DNA from: an uncultured Pseudomonadota bacterium
GTDB lineage: Bacteria > Pseudomonadota > Gammaproteobacteria > Steroidobacterales > Steroidobacteraceae
Assembly: GCA_903908265.1 (NCBI GenBank)
Contig: CAIVRI010000004.1
Span: 1-64,000 of the forward strand
Length of the DNA: 64,000 nt
Direction of reading: 5' to 3'
In this document: piece after piece, positions 8,385 to 16,030 of the stretch
Position numbering within the stretch: the first letter of the stretch is position 1
How the letters are laid out: every line of letters begins with the position of its first letter
Position numbers and translations under genes: made by a program
The notes under the pieces: model-generated
Told to the model about the DNA's origin: nothing
Databases searched by the model: none
The model's input: the letters and a program-made list of their open reading frames with translations, nothing else

Positions 8385-10160
8385 ATGGTCTATCCACTGT
8401 TTCGCTCGGTCGCCCTGTTTGCGCTGACCAGCACGGTTGCAATAGCGGCAACGCCCGCCGACACCGTCTATCGTCACGGGCACATTTACACTGCTGATGC
8501 GCAGAACCGCGTGGTGGAGGCAGTCGCCGTCAGCAAAGGCCGACTCGTCTACGTCGGCGCGGATACCGGTGTCGTGGCCTACATTGGGCCAAAGACGCAC
8601 GTTGAGGATCTCGCCGGCGGCTTTGCCATGCCTGGACTTGTTGATGGGCACATGCACCCGATGGAAGGTGGTATCCGGGCCATCGGCTGCAATCTGCATT
8701 ACGATGCACTGACCGTCGCGCAATTGCAAAAACGGCTACAAAAATGCCTGGATGCAGACCGTCAGCATGAACCGGACGGTTGGTTGGAAGCGACCAACTG
8801 GTTCCAGCAAGCGATGCTGCCGAGCGGCACGGTCACTCATAAATCGATGCTCGACAGCTTGAAAACCCGGCGCCCGATACTGGTACGAGATGCCTTCGGC
8901 CACACCATACTTGCGAATACACGGGCGCTGGCAGCCGCGCACATCACGCGCGCATCAATTGATCCGGCCGGCGGTCGCATCAACCGCGATGGCGCCGGCG
9001 AACCCAATGGGCTGCTCGAAGACGGGGCCTATGCAGTCTACGAGCACATCATCCCGCCAAAGACGGCCAAGGAAAACGACGCGGCTGCCCGTGCCGCACT
9101 CGCTGAGATCGCCACGCAAGGACTGACGACCGTGTTGGACGCCGACACCTCGGAATATGCGATGCAGGCTTTCCAAAACGTACAGAAGACCGGTGGACTG
9201 ACCGCGCGCGTGCACTTCGCACCGCAAATTCAAATCAGCGATATCAAGGATCCAGAAGCCGCCGTGCGTCGCGTGCTGGCGCTGCGCCAGCACTACGATG
9301 GCGGACCAATCGGGGTCACCGCCAGTCTCACGTTACGCAATGCAAAGTTCTACATCGATGGCGTCATCTCGGGACCCGCATTCACCGGCGCCATGCTCGA
9401 GCCGTATCTCATCAACCAAGGTACAGCAAAAGCACCCAAGTGGGTCCAGGGGCCTACCCGCGGTCCTGAACCGTACTTTGCCACCGCCCCACTGGCGGAC
9501 TTGCTCACCAAACTCGGTCAGGCGGGTATCGATCCGCACTTGCACGTCGATGGCGATCGCGCCGTGCGTACCGCCTTGGATGCGGTGACGGTCCTGCGCA
9601 AGAATGTCGGCGATCAGGATGTGCGTGTAGGCTTTGCGCACAACGAGATCGTGCACCCAGCTGACTATCCGCGCTTCAAGGCGCTCGGCGTGTATCCGGT
9701 ACTGTCATTTCAATGGGAAAAGCCGGCGCCGGATACCATCGACCAGTCCAAAGACTTTTTGGGACCCGCTCGCTTCTCGATCTTGGAGCCTGCCGGCTTA
9801 CTCGCTAAGGCAGGGGCTCCGATCGCGTTTGGTAGCGATTGGCCGGTCGATGCATTAAACGAGTGGTTTGCTCTCAAGGTCGGCATCACTCGCGAGAACG
9901 ATCCATCAGCCGGTGTGGCCTATGCGGGACGCTTGGGTGATGATCCGGGGTTGTCACGAATCGAGGCGCTCCGTGCCATCACCATCATGGCAGCGCGTGA
10001 ACTGCACTGTGACGATGCGGTGGGCTCACTGGAAGTGGGCAAAATCGCGGACCTTGCACTGCTCGACCGCAATCCACTCACGATCGAAGTGCACGACATT
10101 GCGCACGTGAAGGTCTTGGCCACCGTCCTCGGTGGCCAGACGGTCTATAAAGCGCACTAG
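8385..10160 (+). CDS. Exported amidohydrolase family protein (YtcJ/amidohydrolase_3 type)
   Basis: This is a second exported member of the same amidohydrolase family, 591 residues. The ATG at 8385 is chosen because it yields a compact signal peptide (MVYPLFRSVALFALTSTVAIA). An in-frame ATG at 8352 would add 11 polar residues, and neither start has a clear ribosome-binding site. Motifs are YRHGHIYTADAQNRVVEAVA, the metal motif VDGHMHPMEGG, KFYIDGVISGPAF (candidate bridging lysine), DPHLHVDGDRAVRTALDA, AFGSDWPVDALNEW and GSLEVGKIADLALLDRNPL. The two divergent enzymes share family and architecture but little detailed sequence, so they look like paralogues with different substrates, not a recent duplication. 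Its stop is followed by a strong hairpin. Confidence 0.88.
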   Translation: MVYPLFRSVALFALTSTVAIAATPADTVYRHGHIYTADAQNRVVEAVAVSKGRLVYVGADTGVVAYIGPKTHVEDLAGGFAMPGLVDGHMHPMEGGIRAIGCNLHYDALTVAQLQKRLQKCLDADRQHEPDGWLEATNWFQQAMLPSGTVTHKSMLDSLKTRRPILVRDAFGHTILANTRALAAAHITRASIDPAGGRINRDGAGEPNGLLEDGAYAVYEHIIPPKTAKENDAAARAALAEIATQGLTTVLDADTSEYAMQAFQNVQKTGGLTARVHFAPQIQISDIKDPEAAVRRVLALRQHYDGGPIGVTASLTLRNAKFYIDGVISGPAFTGAMLEPYLINQGTAKAPKWVQGPTRGPEPYFATAPLADLLTKLGQAGIDPHLHVDGDRAVRTALDAVTVLRKNVGDQDVRVGFAHNEIVHPADYPRFKALGVYPVLSFQWEKPAPDTIDQSKDFLGPARFSILEPAGLLAKAGAPIAFGSDWPVDALNEWFALKVGITRENDPSAGVAYAGRLGDDPGLSRIEALRAITIMAARELHCDDAVGSLEVGKIADLALLDRNPLTIEVHDIAHVKVLATVLGGQTVYKAH

Positions 10161-10174
10161 CCTAAGATCGGGTC

Positions 10175-10202
10175 CGCTACCCATGATGGGCAATGGGTAG
10201 CG
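10175..10202. terminator. Hairpin between convergent genes
   Basis: A perfect 10-bp inverted repeat (CGCTACCCAT/ATGGGTAGCG) with an 8-base loop lies between the ends of the amidohydrolase (+) and the SGNH-like gene (-). It has no T-tract. It probably limits convergent read-through, and the terminator call rests on stem and position. Confidence 0.5.
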
Positions 10203-10217
10203 AGTACCTGCATGCTG

Positions 10218-11099
10218 TTAAGGCGTCGCGGCGTGCCGCGCGATCAGTTCATCATGGGCCACTTGTTGCAGGGCGAGCGCCACAGCCGACTCGATACCGA
10301 GGTCGGCTGCAACTAGTTCATGCGCGCCCAATCGCAGCGGATCGTGCCCCGTCACTGCCCCAAAAATCACCAGGGCTTCCAGGTAATACCCTGCATTGCT
10401 GGCGTGATAGTGATCGCTAGCCCAAAGATCAATCGTGCCCGGGTCAATACCATCGTACGGATTGGCATCCGCAATACCGGCGTGGATGGCACGCGTCCAG
10501 GCACTGCCGGTCGGAATCACATCCCGAATGAGTGGCGCTGCTGCCTGCGCCTGCGCATAACCGGCATAGACGTCTTCGGCCATTGCTGCAACCGATTTGC
10601 CGTACCAATGCCCGGTGGGTAAATACGTCTGATCCGCGCGTGTCCAAGTCGCGTTAAGATAAATATGGACCGCCGGGTTAGCCACTAAAAAGAAGTGTGC
10701 CAGTAAGGGCGTGTCATGTAACAAAGCCGTCGGGTCGCCAGGATGCTCGCGGTCCAAAGTGCTATAACTGCTCATCACCACCGTATCCCAGACCCCCACC
10801 AAGCGGTCCAGACGATGCTGGTAGTGCTCATCAAAACCCACTCCCGGCACGGCTTCCAACGCGACCTCGGCGTCCATGCCGACTTCCTCGGTCAAGCGCT
10901 TGAAGAGTGCCGGCACACCTCCGTAACCCGTGCCATTCAGGTCTTGCACCGACGTCGGACGATAATGTTCGACCGACGACAGCGCGCCGTAGAAGAAGCT
11001 ATTGCCCACAAACAAAACACGCGTGGCAGCGGCTACCGAGCCGGCAGTCCATAGGGTAGCGACCAGGAGGGCAATTCGTGCAGAACAACGACGGGGCAA
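10218..11099 (-). CDS. Exported SGNH/GDSL-like hydrolase
   Basis: The protein is 293 residues with an N-terminal signal peptide (RIALLVATLWTAGSVAAA). The start is a TTG at 11099 supported by AGGAG about 8 bp upstream. Directly after cleavage comes VLFVGNSFFYG, which resembles block I of SGNH hydrolases with S34 as candidate nucleophile. Near the C-terminus, WASDHYHASNAGYYLEALV matches the DxxH block V with the catalytic Asp and His. The central part (VVMSSYST, NPAVHIYLNATW) fits the same alpha/beta fold. The role is probably hydrolysis of an ester or acyl group in the periplasm. No sequence feature gives the substrate. It diverges from a D-amino-acid dehydrogenase-like gene. Confidence 0.65.
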   Translation of the reverse strand: MPRRCSARIALLVATLWTAGSVAAATRVLFVGNSFFYGALSSVEHYRPTSVQDLNGTGYGGVPALFKRLTEEVGMDAEVALEAVPGVGFDEHYQHRLDRLVGVWDTVVMSSYSTLDREHPGDPTALLHDTPLLAHFFLVANPAVHIYLNATWTRADQTYLPTGHWYGKSVAAMAEDVYAGYAQAQAAAPLIRDVIPTGSAWTRAIHAGIADANPYDGIDPGTIDLWASDHYHASNAGYYLEALVIFGAVTGHDPLRLGAHELVAADLGIESAVALALQQVAHDELIARHAATP

Positions 11100-11205
11100 G
11101 GAAGGTCTCCTGCAACGGGGGCCGTCACGTTAGCATGGTCGATGGCAACGAGCATCCAAGACCCGGATAATGCCGGATGGGCCCAACTCTCTGGAGTACT
11201 GCACG

Positions 11206-12339
11206 GTGGAGGAATTTGACGTCTGTATTATCGGCGGCGGTATCGCGGGGGCCTCGGTGGCCTATCACACGGCGCCTCATGCCCGGGTCATCGTGCTCGA
11301 ACGGGAAGCACACGTCGGTTACCACAGCACCGGTCGGTCGGCCGCCGTCTATTCCCCGCAGTACGGCAGCCGGCTCAATCGCCAACTCACCGCCATCGCT
11401 GGGGATTTCCTGCGCGATCCGCCCGCTGGATTCGCGGCGGCGCGGTTACTGAACCCGCGCGGTTTTTTGGCATTGGGCCATGACGAGGACCTCGAGGCCC
11501 GCCGCGAGGCCATCACTGATGCCGAAGCCACGGGCAACCCCTTGGTCCCGCTGACCCCAAGCGAAGTGCAATCTCTGATCCCCTTCCTGAAGCCGGAGTC
11601 GGCCTCTTGGGGCCTGCTCGACACTCATGCCGAAGACATGGACGTAGAGGCAATGTTACAGGGGTATCTGCGCGGCGCGCGCGCCCACGGCGCAGTGCTG
11701 CGTACCAACGCCGAAGTCCTGTCCTTGACGCGCGAGGGGGGTGTTTGGCGTATTGAAGGGCCTGATCTTGCTATCCGGGCAGCGCGCCTCGTCAACGCCG
11801 CCGGTGCGTGGGCCGATCCACTCGCCCAGTTGGCCGGCGCGCAGGCCCTCGGCGTGATCCCCCACCGTCGTACCGCCTTCATCTGCGACGTACCGGCAGG
11901 CACCGATCTGACACGCTGCCCCATGACCGTCTGGGCGAATGAATCGTTCTACTTCAAACCGGAAGCCGGCCGATTACTCGGCTCACTGGCAGAGGAAAAC
12001 CCCACCGTGCCGGGTGATCCACAGCCTGACGAACTGGACGTGGCCATCGCCGTCGATCGTATCGAACACGTCCTGTGCTTCGAGATCAAGAAATTGGTGC
12101 GCGCGTGGACCGGACTGCGCAGTTTCGTACACGACCGCGATCCGGTTTCCGGCTATGACCCAGTCACGCCGGGTTTTTATTGGCACGGCGCGCTCGGTGG
12201 CTACGGCATCCAAACCAGTGCCGCTCTGGGCGCCTTCGCTGCCCATCAATTACTCGAGCGACCATTACCGGCGTCGTTCGCGGAAGCCGGGATCGAAGCC
12301 GCACAACTCGCACCCGCCCGCTTGCAACCGCACGTATGA
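11206..12339 (+). CDS. dauA: FAD-dependent D-amino-acid (D-arginine type) dehydrogenase
   Basis: This is a flavoprotein of the D-amino-acid oxidase (DAO) superfamily. The N-terminal dinucleotide fold CIIGGGIAGASVAYH is followed by VLEREAHVGYHSTGRSAAVY, nearly the same as the FAD-contacting loop of Pseudomonas D-arginine dehydrogenase DauA. Further matches are LVNAAGAWADPLAQLAG, IPHRRTAFICD, WTGLRSFVHDRDPVSGYDP and GGYGIQTSAALGAFAAH. The length (377 residues) also fits. It would oxidise D-arginine or another D-amino acid to the 2-oxo acid and pass electrons to the quinone pool. The GTG at 11206 has GGAG 9 bp upstream and puts the start just before the Rossmann strand. An ATG at 11170 is a weaker alternative. 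The stop overlaps the next gene by 4 bp. The exact substrate is inference from family resemblance. Confidence 0.8.
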   Translation: MEEFDVCIIGGGIAGASVAYHTAPHARVIVLEREAHVGYHSTGRSAAVYSPQYGSRLNRQLTAIAGDFLRDPPAGFAAARLLNPRGFLALGHDEDLEARREAITDAEATGNPLVPLTPSEVQSLIPFLKPESASWGLLDTHAEDMDVEAMLQGYLRGARAHGAVLRTNAEVLSLTREGGVWRIEGPDLAIRAARLVNAAGAWADPLAQLAGAQALGVIPHRRTAFICDVPAGTDLTRCPMTVWANESFYFKPEAGRLLGSLAEENPTVPGDPQPDELDVAIAVDRIEHVLCFEIKKLVRAWTGLRSFVHDRDPVSGYDPVTPGFYWHGALGGYGIQTSAALGAFAAHQLLERPLPASFAEAGIEAAQLAPARLQPHV

Positions 12340-13262
12340 CGGATGTCTTCACCTTAGGCATTACCGCGGGCCTGGGCTGGAGTCTTTCACGCGCAAATCT
12401 GTGCTCGGTCGCCGCAACCCAAGAGGCCATCACGGCCGAGCGCGCCACGGGCCTGTACCTGCAGACGATCGCGCTGACCACCGCCGCCATCGTCTTGCTT
12501 GGACTGTCTTGGTGGGTCGGCGATTTCGGCCGACTCACCGGTGAAGGGGGCACGCGAGTCACCGTCGCCGCAGCGGCGATCGTCATGGCACTTGGTGCCT
12601 GGCTGAATGGCAGTTGTTTCCTTGGCAATCTTGTGCATCTGGGCCGTGGCAATGCCAACTATTTGTTCACGCTTGCTGGCATCGCGCTCGCAGCGCACGC
12701 GCACCTCGCAGAGCGTTGGGGGCTGGCCTCAACGCTAGCACTGCAGCCGCCGCCGAATCACCGCGTGCTTGGTATGGCGATCCTCACCGCGGCGCTGATC
12801 GCCCTTGCAGCCGTGCGCGCCATCGGACGTGACGAGGGCCCCGGGGATGCGACACGGTGCGGTGAGACCTTAAAGGTCGGTCTATTTGCTGGCGCGCTCA
12901 TGTTGCAGGCGCCAGGCTGGAGCTATGTCACTGTCTTCAATGCCGCAGGTCATAGCAGTACGGTGCCTTTCGATGCGTTGCTGATCGCACCCGCGGCCGC
13001 GTTGTTTGCAGGGGCGGTTGCCAGTGCACTCATGGCCGGCACATGGGCGCCTTGCGCACCGACCGTCCTGGGCGCGCTGCGCTGTCTGGCCGGCGGATTC
13101 GTCATGCAAAGTGCTGCGCACTGTATACCGGGTAGCAGCGATGTCTTGCTACTGTGGGTCATACCTGGCCTCGGCGGCTACGGGCTACTTGCCTACAGCC
13201 TGTTCGTATCGACCCTGTTGCTGGTCTGGCAATTTAAAAAATCCGCGTTGACGGTCGGCTGA
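12336..13262 (+). CDS. YeeE/YedE family inner-membrane transporter
   Basis: This 308-residue polytopic membrane protein resembles the YeeE/YedE (TsuA-like) family, whose studied members move thiosulfate or other sulfur or selenium compounds through conserved cysteines. Visible family features are GWSLSRANLCSVA at the start and WLNGSCFLGNLVHLGRG near residue 90, with repeated Gly/Ala-rich helices and a later WAPCAPTVLG cysteine pair. The ATG overlaps the TGA of the D-amino-acid dehydrogenase gene (ATGA), so translation is likely coupled. There is no TusA-like or rhodanese partner gene beside it. Either the cargo is sulfur, or this branch has another substrate linked to the flavoenzyme; the sequence does not decide. 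Confidence 0.72.
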   Translation: MTDVFTLGITAGLGWSLSRANLCSVAATQEAITAERATGLYLQTIALTTAAIVLLGLSWWVGDFGRLTGEGGTRVTVAAAAIVMALGAWLNGSCFLGNLVHLGRGNANYLFTLAGIALAAHAHLAERWGLASTLALQPPPNHRVLGMAILTAALIALAAVRAIGRDEGPGDATRCGETLKVGLFAGALMLQAPGWSYVTVFNAAGHSSTVPFDALLIAPAAALFAGAVASALMAGTWAPCAPTVLGALRCLAGGFVMQSAAHCIPGSSDVLLLWVIPGLGGYGLLAYSLFVSTLLLVWQFKKSALTVG

Positions 13263-13421
13263 TAACTCCCTAAATACCCCGGCATCGTTTTAACGAATCT
13301 CGAGATCAGCCTCCAATACGCCCTCACGGACTTTTGAGCGCAGAGCACTGGGAAAACCCCAATAGACGTCGCTGCACGGGTTGCACATCGTGGCCCCCTG
13401 TAAACCAGAAACGACGCCGCC

Positions 13422-14090
13422 ATGGACCGTACCGCCCCCCTACCGCTCGCGCTCCTGCGTGGCACCGCCACCGTACTACCCCGAGCAGTGATTTCGGCGA
13501 TCACAGCAGCCCTCCTGCGTGGGCTGCTCAAAACGCATCCAAGGCTACTCGAAAACCTCACGCGATTAGAGCCGGCCATCGTCCACGTCATCGCCTCCGA
13601 CTTGCCCTATCGCTTCGCCATCACCGTTGGACGCGCACCGATCACACTGACGGTCGTTGATCGCATCGCCACCGGCGCAGACGCACAAGTGAGCGCGTCG
13701 GTAGCCACGCTGGTCGACCTGCTCGAGGGCCGGATCGACAGTGACACCTTGTTCTTTCGCCGTGACCTGCGCATCGCCGGCAATACGGCCGTCGTGGTGG
13801 GCCTACGCAATGTGCTCGATCGAGAAGAATTGTCCATTGCCAACGAACTAGAAGCCCTGTGTGGACCTCTCGGGGGGACAGCTCGGCGTCTCGCACGGGC
13901 GCTTGAGGTCATTGCCGATAGTGCCGGCGCGCGCCTTGCCGCGATGCATCGCACGCTACACCCGCCAGGCACCGAAGCACAGGACCTAACGGCAGACGTC
14001 CGCCGCTGCCACGAGGAAATCGCAGCGCTAACCGCACGGCTTGGCACACTCGAATCGCGCCGCAAGCGACAAGCAGACAAAATCGCATGA
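13422..14090 (+). CDS. ubiT: UbiT, SCP2-domain lipid-binding protein for anaerobic ubiquinone synthesis
   Basis: This 222-residue protein has an SCP2 sterol-carrier fold across roughly residues 30-140 (FAITVGRAPITLTVVDR, ASVATLVDLLEGRIDSDTLFFRRDLRIAG, then NVLDRE). It also has a charged C-terminal helix (HEEIAALTARLGTLESRRKR) likely to be coiled-coil. The FFRRDLRIAGNT motif is shared with E. coli UbiT (YhbT), the accessory factor that binds prenylated quinone intermediates for oxygen-independent hydroxylation. Assignment is strengthened by context: the ATGA at its end starts ubiU, and ubiV follows in the same arrangement. No FNR-like palindrome is visible in the 159-bp upstream gap, so its oxygen control cannot be read here. 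Confidence 0.85.
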   Translation: MDRTAPLPLALLRGTATVLPRAVISAITAALLRGLLKTHPRLLENLTRLEPAIVHVIASDLPYRFAITVGRAPITLTVVDRIATGADAQVSASVATLVDLLEGRIDSDTLFFRRDLRIAGNTAVVVGLRNVLDREELSIANELEALCGPLGGTARRLARALEVIADSAGARLAAMHRTLHPPGTEAQDLTADVRRCHEEIAALTARLGTLESRRKRQADKIA

Positions 14091-15082
14091 GCATCCGCTA
14101 CCTAGAACTCGTCTGCCCGGCCGGCACACCATCGGCACTACGCACGGCAGTTGAGGCCGGCGCTGACACGGTCTACTGTGGATTCCGCGACTGCACCAAC
14201 GCCCGCAACTATCCGGGCCTCAATTTCGATTTTGACGAACTGTGCGCAGGGGTCACCTACGCGCATGCCCGCGACTGCAAGGTGCTCGTCGCAATCAATA
14301 CGTTCCCACGCGCGGGCGACGAGAGCCCGTGGCATCGCGCAGTCGACCACGCCGCTGCCGCCGGCGTCGATGCAGTCATTCTGGCCGACCTCGGCGTACT
14401 CGATTACGCAACCCGATGCCATCCAAACCTACGCCGCCACCTGTCGGTCCAGGCCTCAGCGGCCAACGCCCCGTCGATCCAGTTTTATCGCGACCACTTC
14501 GACGTCCGCCGCGTGGTCCTGCCGCGCGTGCTCTCGGTGGAGGCGGTTGCGGAGTTGATCGCCGAGACTGGGATCGAAACCGAGGTATTCGCGTTCGGTA
14601 GCGTAGGTCCCATGTCCGAGGGTCGCTGCTACCTATCGTCCTATCTGACCGGACTGTCTCCCACAAGTGAGGGGGCCTGTGCCCCGGCCAGTCACGTGGC
14701 CTATGAGGAAATCGACGGACGCGTCCTATCGCGCCTTGGCGGCGTAACCCTCAACTGCTTCGCGCGCGGCGAGCCGGCAGCGTACCCAACGCCGTGCAAG
14801 GGCCGCTACGTAACCCACGGGCAAGCTTCCTACCTGTTCGAAGAACCCGTCGGCTTAAATGCCATCGAGATCCTGCCGCAGTTAAAGGGCGCCGGCGTCA
14901 CGGCTCTTAAAATTGAAGGCCGTCAGCGCAGCCGCGCCTATGTCGCCGAGGTGGTCACCACCTTTCGGCGCGCACTTGATGCGCTCGAGCGCTGCGACGA
15001 GGGCACACCGACCGGTCAATTGCATGGCAATACGGAGGGCGGCAAGGAAACCTGCGGTGCCTACCAGAAGGGTTGGCGATGA
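14087..15082 (+). CDS. ubiU: UbiU, U32-family subunit of the O2-independent ubiquinone hydroxylase
   Basis: This is a 331-residue peptidase-U32-family protein acting with UbiV and UbiT to hydroxylate the ubiquinone ring using prephenate rather than O2. It aligns along its length with E. coli UbiU (YhbU): ELVCPAGTPSALRTAVEAGA at the start, RRVVLPRVLSVEAV, FAFGS..MSEGRCYLSSYLTG, PTPCKGRYV, and KIEGRQRSRAYVAEVV. E. coli UbiU binds a [4Fe-4S] cluster through C169, C176, C193 and C232. Here the matching residues are G174, C181, C198 and C237, so spacing is identical but the first ligand is glycine. A non-conserved C224 lies nearby. Both gene boundaries are 4-bp ATGA overlaps, implying coupled, stoichiometric expression. 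Confidence 0.92.
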   Translation: MSIRYLELVCPAGTPSALRTAVEAGADTVYCGFRDCTNARNYPGLNFDFDELCAGVTYAHARDCKVLVAINTFPRAGDESPWHRAVDHAAAAGVDAVILADLGVLDYATRCHPNLRRHLSVQASAANAPSIQFYRDHFDVRRVVLPRVLSVEAVAELIAETGIETEVFAFGSVGPMSEGRCYLSSYLTGLSPTSEGACAPASHVAYEEIDGRVLSRLGGVTLNCFARGEPAAYPTPCKGRYVTHGQASYLFEEPVGLNAIEILPQLKGAGVTALKIEGRQRSRAYVAEVVTTFRRALDALERCDEGTPTGQLHGNTEGGKETCGAYQKGWR

Positions 15083-15969
15083 AGCGCGCACGTCTGACAC
15101 TGGGCCCGCTGCTGTTTCATTGGTCAGCGGCAAAACGCCGTGACTTTTACCTGCGTATCGCCGATGAGGCACCAGTGGATACCGTGTACGTTGGCGAGGT
15201 TGTCTGCGCGAAGCGGGAGCCGATGGTCGCATCCGTGCAACAAGAGATCATCGCGCGGCTGCGGGCTGCCGACAAAGAAGTTGTACTCTCCACCCTCGCA
15301 CTCGTGACCACGCTACGCGAAGTTGAGCGCATTCGGGAATTGGTCAACGGCGACTTGCTGCTCGAAGCAAACGATGTCGCCTGCATACAGCTACTCGAGG
15401 GAAAAGCACACGTAGTAGGACCGTATATCAATGCCTTCAACGAAGGTGCACGCGATGTGCTGGTGCGCAAGGGCGCGATACGCATCGTACTCCCGATCGA
15501 GATGAATAAAACAGGACTCCAGGTCGTCGCCGGCACAGCCGGGGATACCGAATTGGAATATCAAGTATTTGGTCGCCAGGCACTGTCGGTCGCGATGCGC
15601 TGCTACCACGCCCGCGCCCACCGTTTGACTAAGGATCATTGCCAGATCATCTGTGGCATCGATCCCGATGGTCTGGCGGCTGACACCATCGACGGCATTG
15701 CACTGTTCACCATCAACGGCACCCAGACCCTCACGCACGGCAACGCCGTCCTGCTCAGCGAACTGGCCATGCTGCGCGAATTTGGGGTCACTCATTTTAG
15801 ATTATCGCCGCAGGACCTCGATATGGTGGCGGTGGCAACGCACTACCGGGCGGTGCTCGACGGGGAGCAAGCAGCCGACGAGGTGACTGCGGCGCTGCGC
15901 ACCCTGACCGGCACAACGCCGTGGATCAACGGCTTTTTACACGGACAGCCTGGCCGTCAATGGGTATGA
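15079..15969 (+). CDS. ubiV: UbiV, U32-family subunit of the O2-independent ubiquinone hydroxylase
   Basis: This 296-residue U32-family protein is the partner of UbiU. The ATG at 15079 overlaps the ubiU stop (ATGA). A TTG two codons earlier is less likely. It carries all four cysteines that bind [4Fe-4S] in E. coli UbiV (C39, C180, C193, C197). Here they are C43 in VYVGEVVCAKRE, C175 in VAMRCYHAR, and C188/C192 in DHCQIICGIDPDG, with the last three at identical spacing. Other family marks are VLSTLALVTTLREVE, LLLEANDVACIQLLEGK and VTHFRLSPQDLDMV. It works in the cytoplasm as a heterodimer with UbiU, so its intact site contrasts with the altered UbiU site. It converges on the halogenase gene downstream. 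Confidence 0.93.
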   Translation: MKRARLTLGPLLFHWSAAKRRDFYLRIADEAPVDTVYVGEVVCAKREPMVASVQQEIIARLRAADKEVVLSTLALVTTLREVERIRELVNGDLLLEANDVACIQLLEGKAHVVGPYINAFNEGARDVLVRKGAIRIVLPIEMNKTGLQVVAGTAGDTELEYQVFGRQALSVAMRCYHARAHRLTKDHCQIICGIDPDGLAADTIDGIALFTINGTQTLTHGNAVLLSELAMLREFGVTHFRLSPQDLDMVAVATHYRAVLDGEQAADEVTAALRTLTGTTPWINGFLHGQPGRQWV

Positions 15970-16030
15970 GTCGGTGAACCGAGCGCCAACGACTCCCGCT
16001 ATAGAACCGCCGGCAACAGTTACGAATTCT

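Noticed and set aside
13263-13421. Possible FNR or ArcA site before ubiT
   Set aside because: I looked for TTGAT-N4-ATCAA and close variants and saw none, so no oxygen-responsive site is claimed.
15970-16030. GAGTCG/CGACTC inverted repeat between ubiV and the halogenase
   Set aside because: It has only 6-bp arms, a long loop and no T-run, too weak to list as a terminator.
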